NCBI GenBank assembly: GCA_029287755.1 | Contig: JARFQM010000470.1 | Span: 1 to 5,572 of the forward strand | Length of the DNA stretch: 5,572 nucleotides | Direction: 5' to 3' | Origin: Desulfofustis sp. | Lineage (GTDB): Bacteria; Desulfobacterota; Desulfobulbia; Desulfobulbales; Desulfocapsaceae | In this document: piece after piece, positions 1 to 5,572 of the stretch | Position numbering within the stretch: position 1 is the stretch's first letter | Layout of the letters: every line of letters starts with the position of its first letter | Program-made: the position numbers and the translations under genes | The notes under the pieces: model-generated | Seen by the model: the letters and a program-made list of their open reading frames with translations, nothing else | Told to the model about the DNA's origin: nothing | The model's database searches: none

Positions 1-2
1 GT

Positions 3-689
3 ATCGACTATCAGGGAAAACCGCTCTATCTCAAGCAGTACATCGCTGGTGAAGTGGTTGAAAAATTAACTGCCTCGCAGCTTTTCGAGGTCGGAGCCGC
101 GCTGGCCAGACTGCATGAGATTCCCCCCTTTCCCGGACTGCCGCAACGCTTCTCATATGGACTCGAATGTTTCGACGAACTCGAGGGCCGGGCATCGGCA
201 GAGTCTTATTATCGCTGGCTGGTCGAGTGCCGAACCCGGGTGTTGGAGACCAGGAGCGAATCGTTGCCGAGAGGATTTGTGCATGGCGACCTGTTTTTCG
301 ACAACCTGCTTTATGCCGAGGGCAGACTCGCGGCCCTGCTCGATTTCGAGGAGGCCTGCTACTATTACAAGATTTTTGACATCGGTATGACTGCCGTCGG
401 CTGCTGTGCTCCGCAAGGCGAATTTTCCCTGGAGCTTACCGCAGCGCTCGTTGACGGATATCAATCCAGACGAACGCTTGAGGCCGAAGAGCGGCAACTG
501 CTGCAGCTGCATGTCGAATATGGGGCGGCGGCCACCTCTTTCTGGCGCTATCGGCAATATCACATCAGAAATCCCGATCCGCTGATGAAGGACCACTACC
601 TGGCCATGGTGGCGATTGCCAAACGGGTGCAGTCATTTACCAGTAGGTCGTTCATCGGCACGCTGTTCACTCGTGACAGCACAGCTTGA
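3..689 (+). CDS. Phosphotransferase, APH / type II homoserine kinase-like (5' partial)
   Basis: Only the last 228 residues are present. The frame is open back to base 3, so the GTG at 54 is internal and the true start lies outside the window. The motif HGDLFFDN (bases 282-305) is the catalytic loop of the aminoglycoside phosphotransferase / homoserine kinase fold, with the catalytic Asp codon at 288-290 and the metal-binding Asn at 303-305. DFE (342-350) supplies the second metal-binding Asp, as DFD/DFY does in relatives. The run from DFE through EACYYYKIFDIG and the later YQSRRTLEAEE region resemble type II homoserine kinases, which phosphorylate homoserine with ATP in the cytoplasm for threonine synthesis. 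The ATP-binding N-lobe is mostly missing. APH-fold enzymes are often misassigned, so another small-molecule kinase (choline-, methylthioribose- or sugar-type) is possible. The fold is near certain; the substrate is inferred. It ends in TGA 312 bases before livJ and is probably a separate transcription unit. Confidence 0.75.
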   Translation: MDYQGKPLYLKQYIAGEVVEKLTASQLFEVGAALARLHEIPPFPGLPQRFSYGLECFDELEGRASAESYYRWLVECRTRVLETRSESLPRGFVHGDLFFDNLLYAEGRLAALLDFEEACYYYKIFDIGMTAVGCCAPQGEFSLELTAALVDGYQSRRTLEAEERQLLQLHVEYGAAATSFWRYRQYHIRNPDPLMKDHYLAMVAIAKRVQSFTSRSFIGTLFTRDSTA

Positions 690-705
690 AGCCGGCTTAG
701 GGCGA

Positions 706-756
706 AAAAGACAAACGGTTCGCACATAAATATGCAAACCCGAAAAATTGTCTTTT
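706..756. repeat. Inverted repeat, long-range hairpin after the kinase gene
   Basis: AAAAGACAA (706-714) and TTGTCTTTT (748-756) are perfect 9-base inverted complements. Nested inside are GGTT (717-720) with AACC (737-740) and GCA (722-724) with TGC (733-735), so the whole segment could fold into one interrupted stem. It starts 17 bases after the kinase stop codon. The outer 3' arm is U-rich, which would suit an imperfect, possibly bidirectional terminator. However, the outer stem is A/T-dominated and no clean GC stem directly precedes the T-run, so termination is only a possibility. Confidence 0.4.
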
Positions 757-816
757 GTACCAATCGCCACGTTGTGGGAGAAAATTTTATCCTCGGAATA
801 TCAATACTATGGTTGA

Positions 817-867
817 GGTGAAATTTTTGGCCACGTCTGGAGAGCGAACGAAAATCCTCATTTCACC
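817..867. repeat. Imperfect inverted repeat upstream of liv promoter
   Basis: GGTGAAAT (817-824) is the exact inverted complement of ATTTCACC (860-867). A second pairing, ATTTTTG (823-829) with CGAAAAT (849-855, one G-T wobble), can stack inside it, leaving a bulge at about 856-861. The element lies just upstream of the candidate -35 box at 890. It could therefore be a binding site for a dimeric regulator at the DNA level, or a folded leader if transcription begins further upstream. The symmetry is visible in the sequence; a function is inferred. Confidence 0.35.
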
Positions 868-889
868 AAGTGCTCGGCCATCGATCTTC

Positions 890-919
890 TTGACAAGAGC
901 AGCCCGACTTGGTTCTATT
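890..919 (+). promoter_or_regulatory. Candidate sigma-70 promoter for the liv operon
   Basis: A perfect -35 hexamer TTGACA (890-895) is followed 18 bases later by TCTATT (914-919), which matches four of six positions of the -10 consensus. It is on the livJ strand and would start transcription near 926, giving a leader of roughly 75 bases. It is the best promoter match I saw in the gap. The -10 box is imperfect, so confidence is limited. Confidence 0.4.
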
Positions 920-990
920 CCGTGTCACCCCAATGTTTCCCCGCAGTGTGAATGATGGCGGGGATATGATCGAAAACCACCTTATCAAAA

Positions 991-995
991 AGGAG
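991..995 (+). promoter_or_regulatory. Shine-Dalgarno sequence of livJ
   Basis: AGGAG sits 6 bases before the ATG at 1002. This decides the livJ start, because the reading frame stays open upstream to a GTG at 909 and an ATG at 966, neither of which has a comparable ribosome site. Starting at 1002 also puts the signal peptide at the extreme N terminus, as expected. Confidence 0.85.
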
Positions 996-1001
996 AATCA
1001 G

Positions 1002-2114
1002 ATGAGAAAGACGTTAATGTTGTCCGTCATTGGCGGCGCGGTTGCCGGCCTGTTTCTGTTCGGCCAGGTTATGGCCGCCGATCTGAAGATCGGCATAATG
1101 GTGCCGACCACCGGTTCCGAGGCGACCTCCGGCAAGGATATGGAGAACGCCATCAAGCTTGCGGCCATGGAAATCAATGAAGGCGGCGGTGTTCTGGGAA
1201 TGCAGATCGAGACCATGACCGGTGACGATGCCTGTGACCCGCAGCAGGGTACGGCTGCTGCCAGCAAACTGGTCTCCGCCGATGTTGCCGCCGTGGTCGG
1301 CGGCTACTGCTCGGGCGCGACCCTGCCCACCCTGAAGATCTACGGTGACGCCAATGTACCGTTCGTCATCGCGGCCGCCAACTCCACCAAGCTGATCGAC
1401 GCCAACATGGGGAACGCCTACCAGATCAACTCCACCGGTTTTGATCAGGTGGCTACCGCCGTTGAGCTCTTCGAAAAGCAAGGGGCCCAGAAGATCGCCG
1501 TTATTCATCAGGGCGACGGCTACTCCGAGGATCTGGCCAAACTGACCAGGGACAAGTGGACCGAAATGGGCAAGGAAGTGGTTGCCTATGAAGTTGTAAA
1601 CAAGGGCGAGCAGGATCATTCCGCGCTGGTTACCAGGATCAAGTCCAAGGCACCCGACGCGGTATTCTGGACCGCCTATTATGCCGACGGCGCCCTGCTT
1701 ATCAAACAGCTGCGCCAGGCCGGCTACCGTAACCTGATCGCCGTGGGTGACGGATCCAATTCTCCGAAACTGCTGGAGATCGCGGGCAAAGCCGCCGAGG
1801 GCGTCTACTGTTTTTCCAACCCGACGGTCGATTATCTGCCGGCCGCCAAGGATTTTCATGCCAACTACAAGAAAACCTTCAACCAGGAGCCCGATGCGTA
1901 TGCCGCCTTGGCCTATGACGGCATGAAACTGATGGCCGATGCCATCAATCGGGCCGGGTCCACCGACAAGGATGCCATCATCAAAGCGCTTGGTGAAACC
2001 ACCTCATTTACGGGAATAGCCGGTCCGGTTTCCTTTACCGACAAGAATACTCTGGCCCGCAGCAACTTCGTGACGCTGATCGCCAAGGACGGTAAATGGA
2101 TGCTGAGTGAGTAG
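1002..2114 (+). CDS. livJ: Branched-chain amino acid ABC transporter, periplasmic binding protein LivJ/LivK-type
   Basis: This 370-residue precursor is a type I periplasmic binding protein (Leu/Ile/Val-binding family). It captures the amino acid in the periplasm and presents it to LivH-LivM. Residues 1-25 form a Sec signal peptide: MRK, then a hydrophobic core, then VMA before ADLKIG, with cleavage after Ala25 or Ala26. The mature protein opens with the family's KIGIMVPTTG strand. Cys78 (GDDACDP) and Cys103 (GGYCSG) match the conserved LivJ disulfide pair. The CSGAT (103-107) and AAANSTK (124-130) segments match the ligand-contact loops of the first lobe. YQINSTGFDQ (140-149) starts the second-lobe region, and AYAALAYDGMKLMADA (299-314) is the typical C-terminal helix. 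Length is normal for the family. Family members also bind other ligands (amides, urea, aromatic acids), so the exact substrate is inferred. It is first in the liv operon and separated from livH by a terminator-like hairpin. Confidence 0.93.
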   Translation: MRKTLMLSVIGGAVAGLFLFGQVMAADLKIGIMVPTTGSEATSGKDMENAIKLAAMEINEGGGVLGMQIETMTGDDACDPQQGTAAASKLVSADVAAVVGGYCSGATLPTLKIYGDANVPFVIAAANSTKLIDANMGNAYQINSTGFDQVATAVELFEKQGAQKIAVIHQGDGYSEDLAKLTRDKWTEMGKEVVAYEVVNKGEQDHSALVTRIKSKAPDAVFWTAYYADGALLIKQLRQAGYRNLIAVGDGSNSPKLLEIAGKAAEGVYCFSNPTVDYLPAAKDFHANYKKTFNQEPDAYAALAYDGMKLMADAINRAGSTDKDAIIKALGETTSFTGIAGPVSFTDKNTLARSNFVTLIAKDGKWMLSE

Positions 2115-2154
2115 GGAGCATCAGCGCAACAACTGCTATAAAGAAAACGTTAAC

Positions 2155-2196
2155 GGGGAAGGATGCAGAGCATGCGTCCTTCCTCTCTGTTTTCTT
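2155..2196 (+). terminator. Terminator-like hairpin after livJ (possibly partial read-through)
   Basis: GGGGAAGGATGC (2155-2166) pairs with GCGTCCTTCCTC (2174-2185) through 12 base pairs, including two G-U wobbles, around a 7-base loop. A T-rich tail follows (TCTGTTTTCTTC, 2186-2197). This is the form of a Rho-independent terminator, although the tail is interrupted by C and G. Since livH, livM, livG and livF continue on the same strand, I infer partial termination or 3'-end stabilisation of the livJ message, not a complete stop. Confidence 0.6.
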
Positions 2197-2201
2197 CTCC
2201 T

Positions 2202-2238
2202 GCACCATGAACGATAGTGATCGGGATGTGCATGGTGC
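2202..2238. repeat. Inverted repeat 22 bases before livH
   Basis: GCACCATG (2202-2209) and CATGGTGC (2231-2238) are perfect 8-base inverted complements. They flank a 21-base loop that itself holds CGAT (2212-2215) paired with ATCG (2220-2223). It could be a second hairpin modulating livH translation or message decay, or a regulator site. The symmetry is clear; the role is unknown. Confidence 0.45.
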
Positions 2239-2260
2239 CGCTATGCCTTGCTGATATCTC

Positions 2261-3175
2261 ATGTCAATCCAGGATATCTTACTGCAGCAACTGGCCAACG
2301 GTCTGATACTGGGCTCGTTCTATGCCCTGGTGGCGCTGGGCTATACGATGGTCTACGGCATCATCAAGCTGTTGAATTTCGCCCACGGCGATCTCTACAT
2401 GATCGGCGCCTTTATCGGCTTTCTCGTGCTCTCCGTCCTCAGCCCGCTGATCGGCGACAGCTGGATGGGAATACTATGTTCCATGGTGCTCAGCATGATC
2501 GCAGTGGGCCTTTTGGGGGTGCTTATCCAGCGGATTGCCTACCAGCCCATGCTCACTGCCCCCCGACTTTCTATATTGATTACCGCCCTGGCGGTATCGA
2601 TGATTCTCTCCAACGGGGTGATGGCCTTTACCGATGGTGAGTATCTCGCCTTCAGCACCGATCTTGGTTACGAGGGGCTGGAACTCGGCAACGTCTTCAT
2701 CACCTATACGCAGATGGTACTGGTCGGAGCGGCCGCCTTGCTCATGACCGGACTCTACCTGTTCGTGCATCGGACCATGTACGGCAAGGCGATGCGGGCC
2801 ATCGCCATCGATCAGGACGCCTGCCGTTTGATGGGCATCCATGTCAATCGGATCATCGCCCTTACCTTTTTCATCGGCACCTCGCTGGCGGCCAGCGCCG
2901 GGATCATGGCCGGCACCTATTACGGTTCGATCCATTTTTTTATGGGTTTCGTTATTGGCCTGAAAGCTTTTACCGCTGCGGTAATCGGGGGGATCGGCTC
3001 GATTCCCGGTGCCATGCTGGGCGGTCTGCTGCTGGGGCTGCTCGAATCCTTCGGCACCCAGATCCCATTCATCGGCACGGAATGGAAAGATGTGTTTTCC
3101 TTCGGAATCCTGATCCTGCTGCTGGTGTTCAAGCCCACCGGCATCCTGGGCAGAACAGAGATCGAGAGGATGTAG
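2261..3175 (+). CDS. livH: Branched-chain amino acid ABC transporter permease LivH
   Basis: This 304-residue inner-membrane permease forms the translocation channel with LivM. About eight hydrophobic segments are visible (roughly residues 12-33, 46-63, 68-91, 104-123, 150-170, 198-220, 230-263 and 278-292). Family hallmarks are GYTMVYGIIKLLNFAHGDLYMIGAF (about 27-51); the cytoplasmic ATPase-coupling loop, YGKAMRAIAIDQDACRLMGI with the following helix (174-193 onward); and FTAAVIGGIGSIPGAMLGG (237-255). Length is normal. The ATG at 2261 is the only reasonable start: an in-frame TGA at 2252-2254 closes the frame upstream, and MSIQDILLQQLANG aligns with typical LivH N termini. No Shine-Dalgarno sequence is seen in the 20 bases before it. 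It is followed after two bases by livM, so the two are probably translationally coupled. Confidence 0.94.
   Translation: MSIQDILLQQLANGLILGSFYALVALGYTMVYGIIKLLNFAHGDLYMIGAFIGFLVLSVLSPLIGDSWMGILCSMVLSMIAVGLLGVLIQRIAYQPMLTAPRLSILITALAVSMILSNGVMAFTDGEYLAFSTDLGYEGLELGNVFITYTQMVLVGAAALLMTGLYLFVHRTMYGKAMRAIAIDQDACRLMGIHVNRIIALTFFIGTSLAASAGIMAGTYYGSIHFFMGFVIGLKAFTAAVIGGIGSIPGAMLGGLLLGLLESFGTQIPFIGTEWKDVFSFGILILLLVFKPTGILGRTEIERM
3164..3170 (+). promoter_or_regulatory. Shine-Dalgarno sequence of livM
   Basis: GAGAGGA lies 7 bases before the ATG at 3178, within the last codons of livH. It decides the livM start, because the livM frame is open upstream to an ATG at 3082, deep inside livH, with no ribosome site and an N terminus unlike any permease. 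Confidence 0.75.
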
Positions 3176-3177
3176 GC

Positions 3178-4164
3178 ATGGACCGCATCGATTCCAAGGC
3201 GCCCACATCCGCGGAGGCCACTCACCCCGGGGGACCTTTGCGGTGGCTCGAATCCCAGAAGAATCGGCTCATTGTTCTTTCGGTTCTGGCCCTTATGGCC
3301 ATGTTTTTGCCACTGATCTCAAACAATTATGTTCTCGAGGTAATGACCAATGTCTGGTTTTATGTGATGCTCTGTCTCGGGCTCAATATCGTCGTCGGCT
3401 ATGCCGGCCTGCTCGATCTCGGCTATGCTGCGTTTTTCGCGGTTGGCGCCTATACCACGGGAATATTGACCTCACACTTCGGGGTTAACTTCTGGCTGAC
3501 CATCCCGGCGGCCGTGTTCTTTTCAATCTGCGCCGGGGTGATTATCGGCGGCCCGACCCTGCGGCTGCGCAGCGACTACCTGGCAATTGTCACCCTGGGA
3601 TTTGGCGAGATTGTCAGAATCATTGCCAGAAATCTTGAGATCACCGGGGGCGCCAGCGGCCTGATCGGCATCGAAAAACCCTCCCTCTTCGGTTTTGAAA
3701 TCACTCAGATCTCTCATTTTTATTACGTCTTCCTGGTCCTGGCCTGCCTGGCCTGTTTCGTCAGTTACCGGCTTCAGCACTCCCGGTTGGGACGGGCCTG
3801 GCGATATGTCAGGGAAGACGAGGACGCGGCCGAAGCGATGGGCATAGACAGGGTTGCGATAAAGCTCTACGCCTATGTTATCGGGGCCATTTTCGGCGGG
3901 GTTGCCGGCTGCTTCTTTGCCGCCAAGATGACCGCTATTTCTCCGGAAACGTTCACCTTCCAGCAGTCCGTGCTGATCCTTCTCGGGGTGGTGCTCGGCG
4001 GCATGGGCAAAATCCCCGGCGTCATAATTGGCGCTTTCGCCCTGGTTCTTTTTCCCGAGGTATTCCGTGATCTCGGCTCGTCGCGCATTCTGGTATTTGC
4101 CATCGTCATGCTGGTCATCATGCTCTACCGGCCCGAGGGCATCTGGCCCGAGAAAAAATCTTAG
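3178..4164 (+). CDS. livM: Branched-chain amino acid ABC transporter permease LivM
   Basis: This 328-residue inner-membrane permease is the partner of LivH. After a hydrophilic N-terminal tail of about 30 residues come multiple membrane segments (roughly 30-47, 56-76, 80-98, 106-126, 134-150, 180-197, 228-250, 262-296 and 303-317). Family hallmarks are GYAGLLDLGYAAFFAVGAYT (74-93), LRLRSDYLAIVTLGFGEIVRI (128-148), ITGGASGL (155-162) and the ATPase-coupling loop around REDEDAAEAMGID (212-224). The C-terminal GGMGKIPGVIIGA (274-286) and LYRPEGIWP (316-324) are also typical. The start at 3178 follows the livH stop by two bases and has its own ribosome site. livG follows after 33 bases. Confidence 0.94.
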   Translation: MDRIDSKAPTSAEATHPGGPLRWLESQKNRLIVLSVLALMAMFLPLISNNYVLEVMTNVWFYVMLCLGLNIVVGYAGLLDLGYAAFFAVGAYTTGILTSHFGVNFWLTIPAAVFFSICAGVIIGGPTLRLRSDYLAIVTLGFGEIVRIIARNLEITGGASGLIGIEKPSLFGFEITQISHFYYVFLVLACLACFVSYRLQHSRLGRAWRYVREDEDAAEAMGIDRVAIKLYAYVIGAIFGGVAGCFFAAKMTAISPETFTFQQSVLILLGVVLGGMGKIPGVIIGAFALVLFPEVFRDLGSSRILVFAIVMLVIMLYRPEGIWPEKKS

Positions 4165-4197
4165 ATGATACGCGAGGAAAGGTAGCGAATCGATTTT

Positions 4198-4974
4198 ATG
4201 GCGCTTCTGAAGGTTGAAAATTTGGGTTTGAGTTTTGCCGGCCTGCAGGTGATCAAGGAACTGAGCTTCTCGGTTGAGAAGGGTTCCATCGCCAGTCTCA
4301 TCGGCCCCAACGGTGCAGGCAAGACCTCGGTGTTCAACTGTCTGACTGGATTTTACAAACCCAACAGCGGTCAGATTATCTTCGATGGCAAAGGGGTCAC
4401 CCGCAAACGACCCTATAAAATAACCCGCCGGGGCATGGCCCGCACCTTCCAGAACCTGCGGCTGTTCAAGAAGATGACGGTACTGGAGAATGTCATGTCC
4501 GGCATGCACTGCCGCACCAGTGCAGGAGCCCTCGGGGCCATCCTGCGGACCGGAGCGCAGCGGCGGGAGGAAGCCGAAATTAGAGAATTCTGCGAATCCT
4601 GCCTCGATTTTGTCGGCATCCTCGATGAAAAAGACAGAACCGCCTCCAATCTCTCCTACGGTCACCAGCGCCGGGTCGAGTGGGCCCGGGCCCTGGCCAC
4701 CAGACCCAAACTGCTGCTCCTGGACGAGCCGGCAGCCGGGCTCAACTTTGATGAGAAACAGCAGCTGATCGGGCTTATCAAGCGCATCCGTGATGAGCTC
4801 AATATTACCATTTTACTCATCGAACATGACATGGGGCTGGTCATGAAGGTATCGGAAATGATCACCGTGATCGACTACGGACAGAAAATTGCCCAGGGAA
4901 ATGCCGAGGACGTACAAAACGATCCCCGAGTGATAGAAGCGTATCTCGGTAGAGAAGAGGACGAGGTTGCATGA
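4198..4974 (+). CDS. livG: Branched-chain amino acid ABC transporter ATP-binding protein LivG
   Basis: This 258-residue cytoplasmic ABC ATPase pairs with LivF to power import. Walker A is GPNGAGKT (36-43); the Q-loop is in ARTFQN with Gln85; the signature is LSYGHQ (152-157), against the more usual LSYGQQ of the family; Walker B is LLLLDEP (172-178) with catalytic Glu177; the D-loop is AAGLN (179-183); and the switch His is 210 in IEHDM. The C-terminal extension NDPRVIEAYLG (241-251) is the typical LivG tail. All catalytic residues are present. The start at 4198 gives the standard MALLKVENL N terminus, but the nearest purine-rich ribosome site (AGGAAAGG, 4175-4182) is 15 bases away, longer than usual. 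An in-frame TAG at 4183-4185 excludes a longer protein. The stop overlaps the livF start by four bases (ATGA). Confidence 0.95.
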   Translation: MALLKVENLGLSFAGLQVIKELSFSVEKGSIASLIGPNGAGKTSVFNCLTGFYKPNSGQIIFDGKGVTRKRPYKITRRGMARTFQNLRLFKKMTVLENVMSGMHCRTSAGALGAILRTGAQRREEAEIREFCESCLDFVGILDEKDRTASNLSYGHQRRVEWARALATRPKLLLLDEPAAGLNFDEKQQLIGLIKRIRDELNITILLIEHDMGLVMKVSEMITVIDYGQKIAQGNAEDVQNDPRVIEAYLGREEDEVA

Positions 4975-5572
4975 GCGGCGCCAGTCTTGAAATAGAAAAC
5001 CTCGAGACTCATTACGGCAAGATTCATGCGCTCAGAGGACTTTCCTTTTCGGTCAAGGCAGGGGAGATCGTCACCCTGCTGGGTGCCAACGGGGCCGGCA
5101 AGAGCACCACACTGCGCACCAGTTCAGGGCTGATCCGTTCGACCTCGGGAGCCATCCGCTTCATGGGTGAGGACATCACCAGAAAGCCCGCCCATGACAT
5201 CGTCAAGATGGGGCTCATTCATGTGCCCGAGGGCAGGAAGATTTTCAAGGGTATGACCATTCTGGAGAACCTGGAACTCGGCAGTTTTACCCTCGATGAC
5301 GAAGAGAAGAGGCGGAAGCGGCTGGAACATGTGTTCGAGATATTTCCGGTTCTCGAGGAAAGAAAGCACAGGGATTCGGCGTTTCTGTCCGGTGGAGAAC
5401 AACAGATGCTGGCCATCGGCCGGTCGATGATGACCGACCCCACGCTGCTGCTGCTCGATGAGCCCTCCATGGGGCTGGCCCCGTTTCTGGTCCAGGAGAT
5501 CATGAAGATTATCCTGCGCCTGAACAAAGAAGGGGTCACCATTCTGCTGGTCGAACAGAACGCCAAGGTGGC
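4971..5572 (+). CDS. livF: Branched-chain amino acid ABC transporter ATP-binding protein LivF (3' partial)
   Basis: This is the second ABC ATPase of the transporter, cut off by the window end after 200 codons plus two bases; the family is usually about 235 residues. Walker A is GANGAGKST (38-46). The VPEGRKIF block (85-92) is the LivF-type Q-loop region. The signature is LSGGEQQ (139-145), followed by MLAIGRSMM where MLAIARALM is usual. Walker B is LLLLDEP (159-165) with catalytic Glu164. LVEQNA (193-198) carries Gln in the switch position, as is normal for LivF and unlike the His of LivG. The ATG at 4971 overlaps the livG stop, with GAGG (4963-4966) four bases upstream, so translation is probably coupled to livG and supports equal amounts of the two ATPases. 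No defect is seen in the visible part. Confidence 0.94.
   Translation, partial: MSGASLEIENLETHYGKIHALRGLSFSVKAGEIVTLLGANGAGKSTTLRTSSGLIRSTSGAIRFMGEDITRKPAHDIVKMGLIHVPEGRKIFKGMTILENLELGSFTLDDEEKRRKRLEHVFEIFPVLEERKHRDSAFLSGGEQQMLAIGRSMMTDPTLLLLDEPSMGLAPFLVQEIMKIILRLNKEGVTILLVEQNAKV

Larger units (their letters stand above)
690..1001 (+). other. Intergenic region, kinase gene to livJ
   Basis: This is a 312-base stretch with no convincing gene. It is more AT-rich than the flanking genes. It holds two extended inverted repeats (706-756 and 817-867), a candidate sigma-70 promoter (890-919) and the livJ Shine-Dalgarno sequence (991-995). A 66-codon open frame at 755-955 has no ribosome site and no recognisable sequence, and is judged non-coding. 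No tRNA-like cloverleaf or recognised riboswitch was seen by eye. Confidence 0.6.
2115..2260 (+). other. livJ-livH intercistronic region
   Basis: This 146-base non-coding gap sits in an otherwise tightly packed operon. It holds a 12-bp hairpin with a T-rich tail (2155-2196) and a second inverted repeat (2202-2238), and ends directly at the livH ATG. A 15-codon open frame (2207-2254) lies across the second repeat but has only pyrimidine-rich sequence before its ATG. A gap with a hairpin after the binding-protein gene is common in ABC importer operons and usually favours binding-protein expression. Confidence 0.6.

Noticed and set aside
689..698. AAGCCGGCTT palindrome at the kinase stop as a terminator
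   Set aside because: It is self-complementary with no loop and has no T-run after it, so it cannot form a normal terminator hairpin.
755..955. 66-codon + strand open frame in the kinase-livJ gap
   Set aside because: It has no ribosome site and no recognisable domain, and it overlaps the inverted repeat and candidate promoter.
909..1001. Longer livJ protein starting at GTG 909 or ATG 966
   Set aside because: These starts have no good ribosome site and would bury the signal peptide behind about 31 or 12 extra residues. ATG 1002 has AGGAG at ideal spacing and a normal signal peptide.
1014..1859. 281-codon minus-strand open frame opposite livJ
   Set aside because: It is antisense to a well-supported gene and its low-complexity Gly/Asp-rich sequence is typical of a shadow frame.
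2207..2254. Leader peptide for classical attenuation of livH
   Set aside because: The 15-codon frame has no run of Leu, Ile or Val codons and no ribosome site, so ribosome-stalling attenuation by branched-chain amino acids is not supported.
4165..4197. N-terminally extended livG disrupted by a nonsense TAG
   Set aside because: LivG proteins normally begin at the MALLKVENL-type N terminus given by ATG 4198, so the upstream in-frame codons are not lost coding sequence.
3523..4665. 380-codon open frame on the minus strand across livM and livG
   Set aside because: It lies antisense to two clear transporter genes and shows no recognisable motif. It is a shadow of GC-rich coding sequence.
1..5572. 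Mobile element, CRISPR array, tRNA or new defence system
   Set aside because: No transposase, integrase, terminal repeats, regular spacer-repeat pattern or tRNA-like fold was seen; all large frames are accounted for by familiar genes.

Overview
The window holds the 3' end of one gene and then most of a branched-chain amino acid (LIV-I / HAAT family) ABC transporter operon. Everything lies on the + strand. Moderate-to-high GC coding sequence, a Gram-negative-type Sec signal peptide on the binding protein, and the protein sequences suggest a proteobacterium-like organism. My best guess is Desulfobacterota (the former Deltaproteobacteria), but this is an impression from sequence style and no search was run.

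Layout. Positions 3-689 are the C-terminal 228 residues of a protein kinase-fold phosphotransferase (APH / type II homoserine kinase-like); its start lies before the window. Positions 690-1001 are non-coding and relatively AT-rich. They contain two extended imperfect inverted repeats and a plausible sigma-70-type promoter. Next come livJ (periplasmic binding protein, 1002-2114), a 146-base gap with a terminator-like hairpin and a second inverted repeat, then livH (permease, 2261-3175), livM (permease, 3178-4164), livG (ATPase, 4198-4974) and livF (ATPase, 4971 to the window end, 3' incomplete).

How the genes work together. LivJ captures leucine, isoleucine, valine or a related ligand in the periplasm and delivers it to the LivH-LivM membrane channel. 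LivG and LivF hydrolyse ATP on the cytoplasmic face to drive import. livH-livM and livG-livF are tightly packed (2-base gap and 4-base overlap). livJ is set apart from livH by a hairpin that could allow partial termination, which would make the binding protein more abundant than the membrane and ATPase subunits. If the upstream kinase is a homoserine kinase, it acts in threonine synthesis, which feeds isoleucine; any link to the transporter is inference.

I found no mobile element, CRISPR array, RNA gene or sign of a new system. The coding part is an ordinary transporter operon. The parts worth a second look are the two intergenic regions and the unusual translation-initiation contexts of livH and livG.
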